Assembly (NCBI GenBank): GCA_030770545.1
Contig: JAUCMP010000026.1
Coordinates: 7,420,501-7,484,500 of the forward strand
From: Macropodus opercularis
Taxonomy: Eukaryota; Chordata; Actinopteri; Anabantiformes; Osphronemidae
Direction of reading: 5' to 3'
DNA: 64,000 nt
Under the pieces are notes generated by a model, which made no database searches, was not told the origin of the DNA, and saw only the letters and a list, made by a program, of their open reading frames with translations. Numbering within the stretch: the first letter of the stretch is position 1; each line of letters opens with the position of its first letter. This document shows positions 1-12,211 of this stretch, in pieces. The position numbers and the translations under genes were made by a program.

Positions 1-1150
1 TCTAGAGTTTAGGATTCCAGTGGATACCAGCTTTTAAAACACACACATGCAGTGCAAAGCTCAAATGCTCAAGCCCAGAATTACTTTGCACTAAGAACTA
101 TAGGGCAAAAAGAGATCTAGATTGAACTTCATTAGCGTGGAACTGAGAGAACACCACGACTCTCACCTGCATGTGTGAGACCTTGCAAACAGGACCACAT
201 CCCCAGTTTTGTGATAAACACACATAAACGTACTGTACAGTTCCCACTCCACTCTAGCCCCACTAAGCTAAGAGGGTGTGTTTCGCATCTGTAAACATAA
301 ATTTGATCTACAAAGAATACAGATACGCACGGATTTGAATGCACACCAGAGGATGTAGCTTTGTGTGTTATATTCAAATGCTATTCACTCAATTATCACA
401 TTCCAGCCATGGAAGTGTTTACACAAATGGAGAGGATATGAAAATATATTTGTTTTGAAACTGGAGTGCCTTAGTTCTTTTAGCACGATGTGGTGGATTA
501 ATGAAAGGCAACATCTCTACCTATAACTTACTAAGTGAATGATGTTTCAATTTAGTCTTTGTGTGAATGCGGAGAGAGGCGGCGGAGGAAAATGAGACTG
601 TTACATGTGGCGTGTTATGCACAAGTGTAGGAAGCAAATCAAGCAGCAGACCATATGAGCGGTAGTGGTCTTCTGGGAGAGCTGGTTATTTGGAATGGCA
701 TGGAATTTAGTGAGAGCGAGCGCCTTCACAACACGCTGACAGACCACTGAACCCGCATTAATACCATTCAGAGTATTATAGGGAAATTATCATTGGTACA
801 TGGCACTCGTTGTTTGGCACAGTTTATTCGCTAAGTGTGTCATCAAAGGCGTCTATTGCAAAGCAGAATGCTATAAATGAATTCAAATCAATAAAATAAC
901 TACAAAAGTAAGACATAAATGTAAAGGCTGATAAAACAAGCTTCCAGCAGTTAATTGGCATAAGGTTAATATTTTGAGAGGAGATGCTGAGTCTTTCAGA
1001 AGACAGGGTTGGGTAAGGTTTACCACTCTGGGGAACACTGTGTAATTCAGCAACTGAAGAGAAACCTTTGTACGCAAGGGCCAATACTGAATGTCTGTAG
1101 TATTGATGTCTGTTTTTTTAGGCTATGCTCCATAAAAAAAACAAGCACAA
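1..1150. other. Unique non-coding DNA, nothing supported
   Basis: I see no gene, recognised repeat or structured element here. Reading frames are under 90 codons, overlap on both strands and resemble no family I know. A T7 run and an A8 run flank about 12 bases near 1113-1142 as a loose inverted pair, which is too weak to call an element. Confidence 0.6.
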
Positions 1151-1154
1151 TTTT

Positions 1155-1790
1155 ATGGTGGAAATAACTGTGAGGGCTCTGGAAGACCTCTGAAAACTAT
1201 CATCAGTGACCAGGGTTTGTTAAAATGAAGGTTATGACTCTATGAAACTCTGTAAACAAGGTCTAGAGAAGCTGCTGTGTCTGGGCCTCGCTCCTTTAAG
1301 ATAAACTTAAGCAAAGCTGTGGAAAGCTGTCTTTCAGTCTGGCGAGTCCAATTTTCAAATACTTGTTGGAAATCATAGACAGCGTCTCTTCAGGGTTAAA
1401 GAAGAAATAGACCATCTGGCTTGTTATTAGTGCCGAGTTCAGAACTAGCATCGGTGATGGTATGGGGCTACATTAGTGCACGCGGCACATCTGTGAAGGC
1501 AACATTTATGCTGAATGATATACAGGTTTCAGTCCAGACACATTTTTCAGCAACACGATGCCAAAACACATTTCATATGTATTACAGCAGCATTGTGAAG
1601 AGTTTGGACGCTACAGCACACAAGCCTGCCTGGAGTTCAGACCTGTCACCCATTGAAAACACATTACGAATTGAAAAATGCATCAAAGGAGGCAAACTAT
1701 TGAGCTCCTGAAATCCGTCATCAAGCAAGAATGGGGGGATTGCTTTCACAACTAAAACAATTGATCTACTATTACTACAAAATATTGAAT
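1155..1790 (+). pseudogene. Decayed Tc1/mariner transposase remnant
   Basis: This is a dead copy of a Tc1-like DNA transposon transposase, normally a nuclear DDE enzyme of about 340 residues that cuts and pastes its own element at TA sites. One frame from 1421 reads MVWG at 1457-1468, a hallmark of the catalytic core, and later PAWSSDLSPIEN at 1625-1660, equivalent to the Tc1 'SPDLNPIEN' motif carrying the last catalytic Glu. Between them the family segment with the second catalytic Asp appears one base out of frame (QHDAKTH, 1551-1571), with a stop soon after. The C-terminal helices (ELLKSVIKQEW from 1702, SQLKQL from 1746) lie in further frames. At least three frameshifts and an internal deletion near 1525-1535 make it non-functional. 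Similarity to fish Tc1 copies seems to extend upstream to about 1155 at nucleotide level, judged from memory. No terminal repeats were found. Confidence 0.85.
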
Positions 1791-1799
1791 AATTTACTG

Positions 1800-4650
1800 C
1801 ACAGTGCATGTGTTCACACAAACCATTGCTCCCATGTTAACGACTGCCACTGTCACTCGACGAGCCTCACGGTCCAATTCCCATAGCTTCCTATATGTCT
1901 CATCAGGCTGTTAGCAGTGATAAAGACAAGCGTATCAGTCAGCCCTCTCATCTTGAGTTCATCATCTTCTAATGCTTTGAATAAATCCAAAGTCATGAGG
2001 CGAGTGGGGCTCCATTTTGCAAGTTATTCAATTAACTAATGAGAAACGTCTCGTTAATAACTGATCGAGGATTGTCATTAAAACATAATCTAACGGCCGC
2101 CGTTACTCCGTCTTCACCAGTTCCCCTCAAACTGATCATTAAGCCCCGAGTGGCACAGTCATTGTGATACAGTAGCTTCTAGAGTGTTTCATCAAGAATC
2201 CTCATCTGAAGCGAGATCAAATCAGAGGATTATTTATGCAGTGGTGCAAAGAACAATCAAGGATCCCTGATTTGTTACAAACATCAGTAAAGCAGTTTTA
2301 AAGGGTGCTTGATGATGTATAGACCCTTTGTTTTGCATATTTATTTGATATTCATGAAGTGTCCAGGCACACTGACTTGACATGTGTCTCTATGGTGATA
2401 AATTATTGAGAGATCTTTTCAGCGAGGCAGTTGAAAAGCAACTGCATTAATAATGAACAAGTCTGTGTACTCTTATAATTGTGTTATTTCCCTGGAAAGT
2501 TATGTGCATCAGCCTTCAGTCTCCCTTTTGTTGTGTGACTTTGATACTTGGACACTAGCCAGCACCGAGGAGCATGTTCTGTAAATCCTTAAATGTCCCC
2601 ATTTGGTGCAACATTCGGACATGAGGGAGATTTATCAAGTTGCTCGTGTTGGTGTTGTGAAAGGTTGATTGCACCAACTGACAGACTGTGCTTGAACAGA
2701 TTTGATGTGGTTGGTCTGTGGCACACTGGCCCTGGTTACGCATCTCTTTGGATTTGCTTGTGTTCGAAGTAAAAGGTTTGAAAAATCTTTCTTGTTGCTG
2801 CTATGAAATTCTGGTCTTTTCTTCGCAATGAGATTACCCCCTTCGATCATATGCCAACCCCTTACCCTATTGTGAGGGTAATGTTAAGTCCTTGGAATAA
2901 TTCTGTTGCTGAGAGACTTTGGATCACATTAGCAGTCTTTTGCCAGGCTGCGCCACACTGCCATGAAATATCGGCGGTTTCATCAGTCAGAAGTGTGTAC
3001 GGGCCTGTTTTTGACGCAGTTGCTCCAGTGCGGGTTCTGTGAGAGGATTGGAGAGGACATGTGTAATGTGTGTGAAAGGATGTCCTGTTGAGTGGGAGCC
3101 AGCCTCATCTGTGCCAGCTCCCTACCTCTCCCACCCCTCCCTTCCCGCCACGTTTTGCCTCTTTTCCTTTTTCCTCTAGTTTACCTGTCTCATGTGTCTC
3201 TGTCATAGCTCATGTTTTGTTTTGACGTGAAGACGAGTCAACTAAAACACATTGTGGGACCACTGTCTTACTAAATGTCTGTCTCGCTGCTTTCCACCAA
3301 TTCTATTCTCCCCCCTTGTTTCTCTCATCCTCAGTCAATTATACAGATGTCTAATGCGTTCTCCCTGCTGTAAGGAGAGGACGGAGCATCTATCATCCTC
3401 AAGAGAACGGTTGTGCTGGTGGGGGGTGTGAGCCCCACGCTTTGCTTTGCAACAGAGCACTCATTCCTCTGGGCTGGAAGGACGCCAGTCGACTGGGGAT
3501 CAAACCTTGGCCCTGGGCCTGGCAGCAGGCTTCCACAGCTCCCCCCTTTTACCAGTAGATCTGGGCCACATCCATGTGGGCCAACAGCAGGCAGCTTTAT
3601 TTCTGGTATCTAATCTGTTTGTTCTTGCGAATGTGCTGTTGACGAGCAGAGAGCGATGTTGGGAGGAAAATAGAGAGGAGAAACATGCCGGTACCAGGGC
3701 TTCTGTTGCCTAAAGGTGATGTTTGCCAATCAGATTTCTGGGGATTGAGTCAGTAGGATAAGACATACAGGGCAGCTCACTATGTGGGGTGTCCACGCTC
3801 TACAGTTTTCCAGACCATAACGTGAGAAGTGAAAGTGAAATAATTTGACATGGATCTTATATTTGTTTTTTTTTTTCTGACCAGTAGGTTAGAAAGGAGC
3901 AGTAACGATCTCCATCTCCCCACTGCAGACGAGCTGAGAAATTGTAGGGTGAGATTGGGCCAGCTAACAGGAGACTTGAGCGTTTTTTGTTTTTTTTCCA
4001 ACAGTATCCAATTCCTTGGCTGAAAACCAGAAATACAGCGGACAAGCAAAATGTGAATAAAAATCTCACCTCATCAATATCTCAGCCAAGTCACAGGAGG
4101 TAAGAGAGGTAAGAGTGAGTTCATAATCAAAACAGTCTCAATATTTCATCACTTTGCAGATACATTTTTTTTGCCTGGCTTGGCCAGTTTAGCTGACTGG
4201 AAATTCAAGTGTTTAGAGCCGTGAGGAAGCCGGGACGAGTTTTAGAGCCACAACACAAGTGACCTCTTTGCACCAATGATTCTTTACTCGAAATCTTTTG
4301 CACTAATTAAGAAACTTATTTACAAAATGAATGCAGCGTCTTTGTGAAATGATGCTTGCATACTATAAATAAACAATACATCATGTAAAACATCCATAGC
4401 AAATTCAACATAAACTAGCCGCAGTACATTGCCTGCCTGCACAGCTCGGCTATACTGAGCCCTCTAAGAAAGGGTCAAGGGTTAACAAAGGATACTGGGT
4501 GCTGTGCCTGTGTCTGTGTGGGAGAATATACCAGAGTGTGTAATCAATATACACATGCAGCTACCGTGGCCTGTTGGAAACATTCGCGCCTTAGGATGAA
4601 TAAGACGGCAAAACTACACAGCGTGAAGATGGAGAGGAGTTATGTGCTTG
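1800..4650. other. Unique non-coding DNA with minor motifs
   Basis: No supported gene. Small items seen: a 15-base palindrome at 2091-2105 (TAACGGC, one central base, GCCGTTA), a pyrimidine-rich run around 3110-3180, and a short tandem duplication of GAGGTAAGA near 4095-4113. On the minus strand about 2945-3000 encodes a short TDETADIS-like stretch that faintly recalls hAT transposases, but no further similarity follows. Reading frames here are short and unconvincing. Confidence 0.5.
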
Positions 4651-4655
4651 ATATG

Positions 4656-4672
4656 TGGTGGTGGTGGTGGTG
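4656..4672. repeat. Short (TGG)n microsatellite
   Basis: Five perfect TGG units plus two bases. It lies inside a 63-codon open frame that it makes look tryptophan-rich, which argues against that frame being real. Confidence 0.8.
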
Positions 4673-4679
4673 TTGTGAA

Positions 4680-7060
4680 AGAGGGGTCTGGAGGTGGTTG
4701 CAGCCCTGAAATAAGAGTGAAATAATGAGCCTGGCATCCCAGCAGTTCAGGTACACCATAACCTCTGCCTACATGTACTCAGCCTCTTTGTGTGTGAGCT
4801 CAGAGGCACTGCAACTGCACTGAAAGTGCAGGGGGATACAGCAATTCCCAGCTGTCAGCCCGACCTGCTGGTTAGCCACCGTATTTCTGCCTGACCGGCT
4901 GTAAAATTAGGAGCAAACAAGGTTCTCTTTAAAAACAAGGGCTAGCATCCAAAGCTGTGTCTCTCTCGGGTGAATAATTCATATTAAAACATCACTCACA
5001 AAAGCACTAAAAATATGCCCAGAGCTCTGAAGACCCAGTGATGTGCCAGGCTGAGGAAGGCTGGTATAAAATGTGCACGTTGTGAAGGGGGACACGGAAT
5101 CCTCTCACTTGGAGGTGTGTTGCTGTGAGCAGATCATGAAAAAAAGATCCCCCTTTTGCTAAAGCCAGTGTTTTAGATATAAGTGTGTCTAGTAATGGAG
5201 GTGAATTTCCCCATGTTGTATTTTTCGTTCGTAACTAAAGCGGGTCACCAAGCTTGGAGTAACTCTGTTACTCAATGAGTCACACTGTTGTTTTTTTTAC
5301 AGCCACGTGCCTTTTCAAGCTCACTTTAAACAGATGCAGTCAGCTTCTTAATGCATCCAGGACAATAAATCAACTACTTTTTTTTTTTCCCTAACATAAT
5401 CAGAGTAATATAAAATGTTGATCTCACAACAATCCCTCTCTGTGTGTAATGGTTCTCGCAACAGACGAGACTTGAATCGCAATGCAAACAACAAAAACAA
5501 CTGCAGTAAGATAATGGGGGGGTATGGTCAAAATGCATAAAGCCAGAAAACACTCTTCAGCCATTCATCCTGGTTAAAGGACATGAGTTACTATTATACT
5601 TTGCAAATGTTATATGTTGCAATCAGTGCGCCGTAAAATAGGTCAATAGATTGTGTGTGGGTCTAATCTCTGATCAGATGGTGTTCTCATCCAGGGCTAT
5701 TAATGTGCTGATCCATTAATTGGGAGAGCTTGCTCTCTTAATGCAATGGCCTTCTAAATGTGTCCGTCCCACTAATTTAATAATGGCCATTTCATGCTAC
5801 TCTGACTTTTCAAACAGCTTGCTCGGGGCAGCTACAGGGCCTGGTTATTGATTGAAGCTCCTAGGCTGCCTGGGCTGTGCTGTGGGTGAGAGAGGCTGAT
5901 CAGCCTGCTTCCCAGAGTCCAGATGCAAGCACAGACTGCCCCCACCAACCCTGTGTCTCCGCATGCTGCTCATAAACACACAAACATGGGGCGCACATAA
6001 AACTACAGACTCCACTGAGAGCGACTTCACCAGTCTTGATCAGTGGAGCACAAGTGCGGGCTTCAAGCGAAACGAAAAGGGAAAATTGGTGGGAAACTCT
6101 GAAATGAAGACACGGGAGCCGTTCGGCTGCTCCGTGTGCTGCATTGTGTAAAGTCACCAGGGCTCGGTGCATGTGTCTGAGGAGTAATAAGGACAGAGCA
6201 GAGGAGGTGAGATAAGGGAAGAGTGATGGGGGTCAGGCTGTGTAGCTTTGCTGGCAGCCCTCTCGGACCTCACACACCACCCTCCTCCCCCACCGACAGC
6301 CTGTCCAGGACACCGTTTGTTTGCACAAGGTGATAAATAATTTGGCCTGCACTGACGTGGATTAATGTGGCCCTTAGCCCCTTTTTCCTCCCTCTGCGTT
6401 TGGTCACAGAAATGTTTGGCCCCTCAATCTAGCTCTGCCTTAATGAGCAAAATGCATGAAATTCTTATCAGCTTTCAAAGCCGGGGACCAAGACGTAACC
6501 CTGCTGCTACTGAGAGCCTATCGTCATAAAGATGCTTTTATATACTTAGAGCATTGCCCTGGACATGTTCCCTAAGGCCTTTACAAGAATGGCAACACGG
6601 TTGTGTATCTGCTAGTGTGCACTTTAAATCTTTTTTTATTTTTTTTAGCTAGGAAAGTTTTCAATATAGCAATATTATATCAAGGGAAATCGTACTTTAA
6701 AGAGCTACGAGCAAAATGCTGATTAATTCGATGAACCTGAACATTAGGACTTTACAATCTTTAGCAGTTTGTGGTAGAAAGACAAACTGCTTTTTGTCAT
6801 AATTTGCATATGGAGCCAGGGTAGCCTGATAACGCTTTGCCTACGTTAGGTCATAGTTTAGTTCACTGCACTGGTTGGTAATCGTACCCAAGAACAGTGA
6901 AGATTCTAAGCCTGTAATGACAGGACTGTGAGGTTTTTTTTATACTGTAGCTGCTAATCACTCTCTGTAATTGTAAGTACTTGAAATTGAACTATGCTCT
7001 CAACACCATAGCAAAATTGTTTTCTTTTTCATACAACAAATTTAGCTCATATGGCCTCGT
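4680..7060. other. Unique non-coding DNA, enhancer-like in places
   Basis: No gene is supported. The stretch holds small perfect hairpins (4814-4830, 7-bp arms; 5257-5273, 7-bp arms, 3-base loop) and two blocks, 5690-5830 and about 6300-6530, dense in TAAT/ATTA cores. An octamer ATTTGCAT lies at 6802-6809. All of this is compatible with regulatory DNA but proves nothing alone. Confidence 0.45.
5690..5830. promoter_or_regulatory. Candidate conserved non-coding element
   Basis: Unique, low-CpG sequence with repeated homeodomain cores (TTAAT, ATTAAT, TAATTT, TAATAATGG) and no repeat signature. It contains an imperfect hairpin at 5714-5743: CATTAA pairs with TTAATG, and GAGAGC with GCTCTC around a two-base centre, with four unpaired bases on the left arm. 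This texture is common in vertebrate conserved enhancers, but conservation itself cannot be seen here, so the call is inference. Confidence 0.25.
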
Positions 7061-7065
7061 TTGTA

Positions 7066-7130
7066 CCAAGTCCGCGTTGGCTTAGTGGAGGGGGAATGAC
7101 AACGGCTTCATACCACGCGAGACCAAGTCA
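7066..7130 (+). repeat. Possible tRNA-derived SINE head fragment
   Basis: The stretch contains TGGCTTAGTGGAGG, which fits the A box of RNA polymerase III promoters, and CATACCACGCGAGACC about 40 bases later, which resembles the region just before a B box in fish tRNA-type SINEs. A proper B box (GGTTCGANTCC) is missing, and no SINE body or A-rich tail was recognised. It could be a decayed scrap or coincidence. Confidence 0.25.
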
Positions 7131-7134
7131 ACAA

Positions 7135-8420
7135 CAACAACCGACACTCATCTTCTGAGCAAACTATCTCACACCACTCCGCAAATTAAGGGGTGTTTTC
7201 TTGTACTGTCTCCAGTTTTTGTCTCCGTGGTGGTGTTTCATTTCAAACTACATTATTAGAGGCTTTTTAAAATATCTAAGATGTTTCTTGTTTCAATAAT
7301 TAAACAGTGTACAGCTAAGGGCTCTCGTTATAACTCTTAATGTGCATGCCCTATGGCCTTTATCTTTGATCTTTCATGCTACTCAGTGTGCTTTTGCATA
7401 ATTTTAACTCTAACTAGAAACGTTTGAGCTGCCACATCCTTTCTCCTATCTTCTGCTTTCTCTGTTTTGCTCTCTCAGATAAAACCGGCAAATGTTTTCG
7501 GGTTCAGCTGTTGCCCATATTAGATGTACTGAGCTTGTGTATGATGCACAATGCTGAACTAAAACATTAGCTCACCATGTACATAAATAGTTGTATTTAC
7601 ATACTTGAGTTGCTTGAGTGGCAGCATATCTGTGTCTGGTGCTCAGGACAGTTTGTTTTTGTTTTTAATGTGTTTAACTCTGTTGTGGACATCATGTCTG
7701 TGTGCGCCTGCGTGTGTATTTATTTTCTCAGGGGTTCCAGCTCCATCTTCCTCAGGCCCCTGTAGGCATGTGTCACAGCTCCCCACGCCATGAAACACTC
7801 TTAACTATACAGCCTGGCTACCATAGCTGGACTTAAAGCTCATCTCAGCCCACATCTGCCATGCATGCACGCAAAAAACATGCATGTGTTTTTCTTTTTT
7901 CTTTTTAAGAAGTCGCGTAAAACTTTGTGTAGGTATATTATGAATGGTGAAAATGTGCACAAGCTGGAAATGAACGTCCTCTATCACGTCTTTACATGTA
8001 AATACCTCTATTTTACTGGACTGCAGAACACGCAGACTTCAAATTCAGTTACTGCATATGTGTTGTTTTGTCAAGGGCTGCCATCTGCTCTTTATTAGCA
8101 CCTGTAGTGTCTTTGCCATAACACGTTCATCGCACATGCACCCGCAACCGCAATGCAATCAGAAATTATTTAGTTACTATACTATACTACCAATATTGAA
8201 ACAGAGGTGCAAAGTGCCACACAGTGAAGGATTGAGTGGAAGTAATGTGATCACATGGCAATAAGGTGATCAGACAGAGGAAAACAATGAAGCTTAAGCA
8301 ACACAGAATAAAACATGCATACCTCATTTAGAGTTGTCTGGGTCTCTATGGACTGTGTGATTCTTGGCTGCTGTTATATAACATTATATGAAGCAGTGTG
8401 TTTTGTGCATGTGTACATCA
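7135..8420. other. Unique AT-rich DNA, nothing supported
   Basis: No gene, repeat family or structure is supported. ATGCATG-type words recur near 7861-7890. Reading frames of 60-77 codons are cysteine- or histidine-rich and unlike real proteins. Confidence 0.55.
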
Positions 8421-8424
8421 GTGA

Positions 8425-8700
8425 CTCACTGACCACTTTATTCGGGACACCTGTACAGTTTTATTCAACCCAACACAGCAGCTCTGCCATTAATTCGATT
8501 TTTACGTTGGCGCTGTCAGAAAGGCGATAACTCTAGTATATGTTGGTTACTCAGGGCGCAGCGGGTGGTGCAGTCAGACTGGAGAGCATTTATTAGGTGG
8601 TGGTTCTGTTTTTTGACAACCATATTTAAAATATTGTTGAGACCATATATTTCATTTTCAACTACTTGTGTTGCTGTTCTGTACTAAAAGAACACTGTGT
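8425..8700. mobile_element. Degenerate teleost interspersed repeat
   Basis: The left edge reads ACTCACTGACCACTTTATTC followed by GGGACACCTGTACAG and a CAACACAGCAGCTCTGCC block. I recognise this as a diverged copy of a common fish repeat whose usual edge is close to 'CACTGGCCACTTTATTAGGTACACCTGT'. The later part (GCGGGTGGTGCAGT, GAGAGCATTTATTAG) probably belongs to the same element. I cannot name the family or class with certainty, and no coding part is visible. Boundaries are approximate. Confidence 0.45.
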
Positions 8701-10092
8701 ATTTGTCCGCTATCAGGTGTTGTTTTACAGCATTAGCCACAGTGCCCCATGACATCATTGTTAGCCTTCAGGATTAAGCACACTGTAATTAACATTAAGT
8801 ATCCCCCCTCCGTCCTCACCTTTCTTTCTTAACCCTTGCCTCCGTCTGTGTTCGTCCGTAACTCTGTCTTTCTTTCTCCATCCCTTTCAGTCTCTGTATA
8901 TCGACTGTGGACTGGCTGTAGCTCCAAACAGCAGGCCCACACAGACCAAAGCACAAGCGATGGCGGATTAGTCTGTTGAATTATTCAAAGCCAAATTCCC
9001 CATTGAAATGTGTAAAAGGTCCCTTGCTGGGTTTAAAAACAGAGAGTACAGTTGAAGCTGACAACAAAAGGTTCAACTTCAAATACAAGGCCCCCATCAC
9101 TTTACCTCATTTGCATTGCAAGTTATTCATTTTAACATTAGACTTTTGTTCTGACTTTGTGGCAAAAATTTTTTAATCTTGTTTTAAAGCCCCTGATTTT
9201 CTGGGGGTCTTCTGTTGTTGACTGCTTTGACACACAAAGCAAAACAATTAACACCACAGGGTGCTTAGAAAAGTCTATTTCTGTTCCTTTTTTTTCCCCA
9301 AGTTTCTAACAAGATGCTGATGGTAAAATCTTGTTAAGTAAATGTGCAAGGCCCTGCTATAATAATGTGTGATGTAACACTGAGCCAACGTTTCCTATAT
9401 ACTGTAATTGTAGTCATTCAGGACAACAAAGCAGGTTAAAAATACATTTTCCATATACTTTTTTCTGTACTCGGGATGAAATTACCGCATTAGAATATTC
9501 CTATAATATGAAAGTGTGACGATTTTGGCATTAATTTTGAAAGCTGGGAGAAAGAAGAAAGAAAATATGCCACAAAGCTATAAAAATACACATATGGCAG
9601 GACACCTACTATTACTAGAAGGTCTTGGTTTCTGTCCTTTATTTTGTAGTATTTTATTATTATACCTTCATACTTGATCCGTTTTACAGTTGCAGTTTAA
9701 TTGATGGTCACTAACTCATGCACCCAGTTATATTTGCAACGAATATAAATGAAATGCACAGTGAAAAAACTAGACCCAGCCATTTACAAAGGCTTATATC
9801 CAGGTCTAAATGGTTTGTATTGAACGCTCTATATTGCAGAGTTAGACTCTGCTGAGGGCTTTCTCCATTATGAAAGGACCACGCTGCACCTGCTAACACA
9901 CATCCCTGCAGGAAAACTAAATCCACCAGACCAACGGCACCAAGCAGCTACAGCACAGCGTCGATGTGTGAGTGTGAGTGTAGGGAAGGTGGTGAACCTT
10001 GAGCGAGACAAGATGGTTGCAGTATTTAAAAGCAAACAGAATGAGCAATGCTACAGTACTTATGCGAATCAATATATGTGGAGTTTCCCTAT

Positions 10093-10110
10093 GGGGAGGG
10101 GAGGGGGGGG
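10093..10110 (+). other. G-quadruplex-prone tract
   Basis: GGGG, GGGG and an eight-base G run are separated by single A bases, which gives four or more runs of at least three G with one-base loops. Such tracts fold readily into intramolecular G-quadruplexes. It lies in otherwise unremarkable unique DNA with no promoter or gene edge nearby. Confidence 0.75.
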
Positions 10111-10418
10111 TACAGAGGATGGGAGATGTTGTCTGGTGTGGTCCAATCAAGCCACAGGATATAACAGCAGTCAATAGGAGGGGATGAAAGAGATCTCTGT
10201 ATGGAGTCTGTGTGGTCTCAGGGAGGACCCTGTGCATGTGTGAGCATACGTGTGTGTACGCACTCATCACACACACAGACCAATATGTTTTGTGTTGCCA
10301 AGCCTGCGTGTGCTTTAGTGCACTGTATTAAAATGTGCAGTCAGGAAATGCCCCGGCTGGCGCTCCTTCCACTCTACCCGGGGTCATGCCTATCTGCTGG
10401 ATAACAACATCTACATGG

Positions 10419-10453
10419 CATATCTGACTGTACTTACAAATCAGTCAGATATG
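10419..10453. repeat. Perfect 12-bp inverted repeat
   Basis: CATATCTGACTG (10419-10430) is followed, after an 11-base spacer, by its exact reverse complement CAGTCAGATATG (10442-10453). There is no U-run after it and no flanking gene, so it is not a terminator. Its role is unknown. Confidence 0.8.
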
Positions 10454-11969
10454 AGGAAACCCTGTGAATAAAGAGCCTTGTGAATAATTTGTTTCGCATA
10501 CTGCTTTTACGTTGCACGTTTTTGTGTAATTATACAATGCGCAGACTTTGATCCTGTGTATTAAACCCACAACAGAGCACGGGTTTCGCTGGTGTTGACA
10601 GGCATGGGGCTGTGGTATGAAGTATCTTGCTGTTAAAGTTGCGGTGGTTTTGGTGAGTGAATAATGCATGTATTTCATTCTTGGCTGAGCTGACTCATTA
10701 GTGATTTCTGGCCAAGTTTCAGGCTTTGTCCCATAAGCCCTTAAGTGTATATGTCATTGACAAGACAAATCCAGCCTCCAGTCCGCTGCTCACTCACAAA
10801 TAAGCGTAGACAACCCATCACCATTGCGCCCTTTGCTCCTGCCCGCCTCTGCTTAGTTTATCTTAGATCTCCGTGATTGAAAATGGTCATTGTACTTGGC
10901 AACAGCTTGAGCTTCCCTTTCTCACACACAAATGAGGTCTCCATACATCATCTCCATTACGCCTACGTTGTCATAAACTGCTGATTGAGGAAAATCTGCT
11001 CTGGGTGTTGGGGGATTTAAGATGTTTAAAACAACACCTGTAGAGGACGAAATGGTGGCTTTTCAGAAAATAACAAAACACTTCTTTTTTGTTTTTTTAC
11101 TTGTGGCAGTAATTTTCATAGATTATCATTCTCTGCGTTGCGTGGCTCACACTACACTTGAGAAGAGCTCTGTTGCCATTTTCACACTCTGCTGACCTGT
11201 GAGGTGCATTGACATGGGCTGAATAATTACTTTTCGCAGAAAGAACAATTTCAAGAGAAAATCTGTGTTTGTGTTGGGTCGACTCAGCAGTGTGGAAACG
11301 CTGACGACAATGATCTCCAAGGTAAAACGAAAGACTTGATTAGTGCATCAGCCGGTTTTAGCCTTTTTTTTTTTAAATCCATGTGACTACACAATAAAAT
11401 AGACGGTATAGAACTGAATGGTCAACACTAAATTAAAATGTTTGAATACCGTTGGGTTGACTCACTTGCCCCACTTAGTTACACAAAATTGACAATTGAG
11501 TCTCTGTGAGTCATACTCCTGCTGTTTCCTAATTGAGGAGATCAGATCATCTCTGCGTATTAATGTATAACTAATTACCTGACTAGAGGTATTACTGCTA
11601 CAAGTTTGCAGGTAAGCTATGCTGCCAGGGTCACTGCCTCTGCACAAGTCTTGCTCTTCACTCATTACTACGGTAATGAAGTTAGGCTTTCCTTTTTTCT
11701 GCTCCTCTGTCTCATGTCAGGCTAATCCGGAGCTGGGTCCGTGTGCAGTCCTGTGAAATGTCTCTGCCTCTGATGGCTTTTAGCAGATGAGCGTTTCCGG
11801 TCATACATGAGTCAGGTCATTGCAGGACAGTGTGTTGTGCACATTATGGACACATCTTTGCTGCCCTATACTTTTTGTATATTTGACACAACGTACTCTC
11901 CACCTTTGGACTTATTAAAGTGTTTTACTCGTTTCAGAACAATAAAAACCAGGGGAATCGTCACATTGT

Positions 11970-11982
11970 AAAAAAAAAAAAA
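11970..11982. repeat. A13 homopolymer
   Basis: Thirteen consecutive A bases follow CACATTGT, and an AATAAA lies about 30 bases upstream. It could be the tail of a very old retroposed piece, but no parent sequence or target duplication was recognised. Confidence 0.7.
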
Positions 11983-12211
11983 GGTGGATCATTGACAGCA
12001 AGGCTCGTCAACCTCCACATAATTTATAGACAATGACAGCCCTATGACATCATTTACACAGCAGTAACAGTTATTGGACTAAATGTTCGTGGCACCACAG
12101 ATTGGCTATTAACTGAAGAATGGTGTGCTTTATTGTTAGATTGCAGCATGTGTGAGCATTTGTGAGTTTGCTGGCTCAGGGCCAGGGAACCTGTTATTTG
12201 GGCTGCCTCAG

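Larger units (their letters stand above)
8705..12205. other. Unique non-coding DNA
   Basis: No supported gene. It includes an octamer (ATTTGCAT, 9109-9116), a guanine-run tract at 10093-10110, a hairpin at 10419-10453 and an A13 run at 11970-11982. A pyrimidine-rich run ending in CAG near 8870-8890 looks like a splice acceptor, but the frame after it closes within about 30 codons and matches nothing I know. Confidence 0.5.

Noticed and set aside
3480..3540. GGGGATCAAACC, resembling a reversed tRNA B box of a minus-strand SINE
   Set aside because: No A box at the expected distance and no SINE body recognised.
8870..8970. Strong pyrimidine tract ending in TTTCAG, like a 3' splice site
   Set aside because: The following frames close within about 30 codons without a donor or a recognisable peptide.
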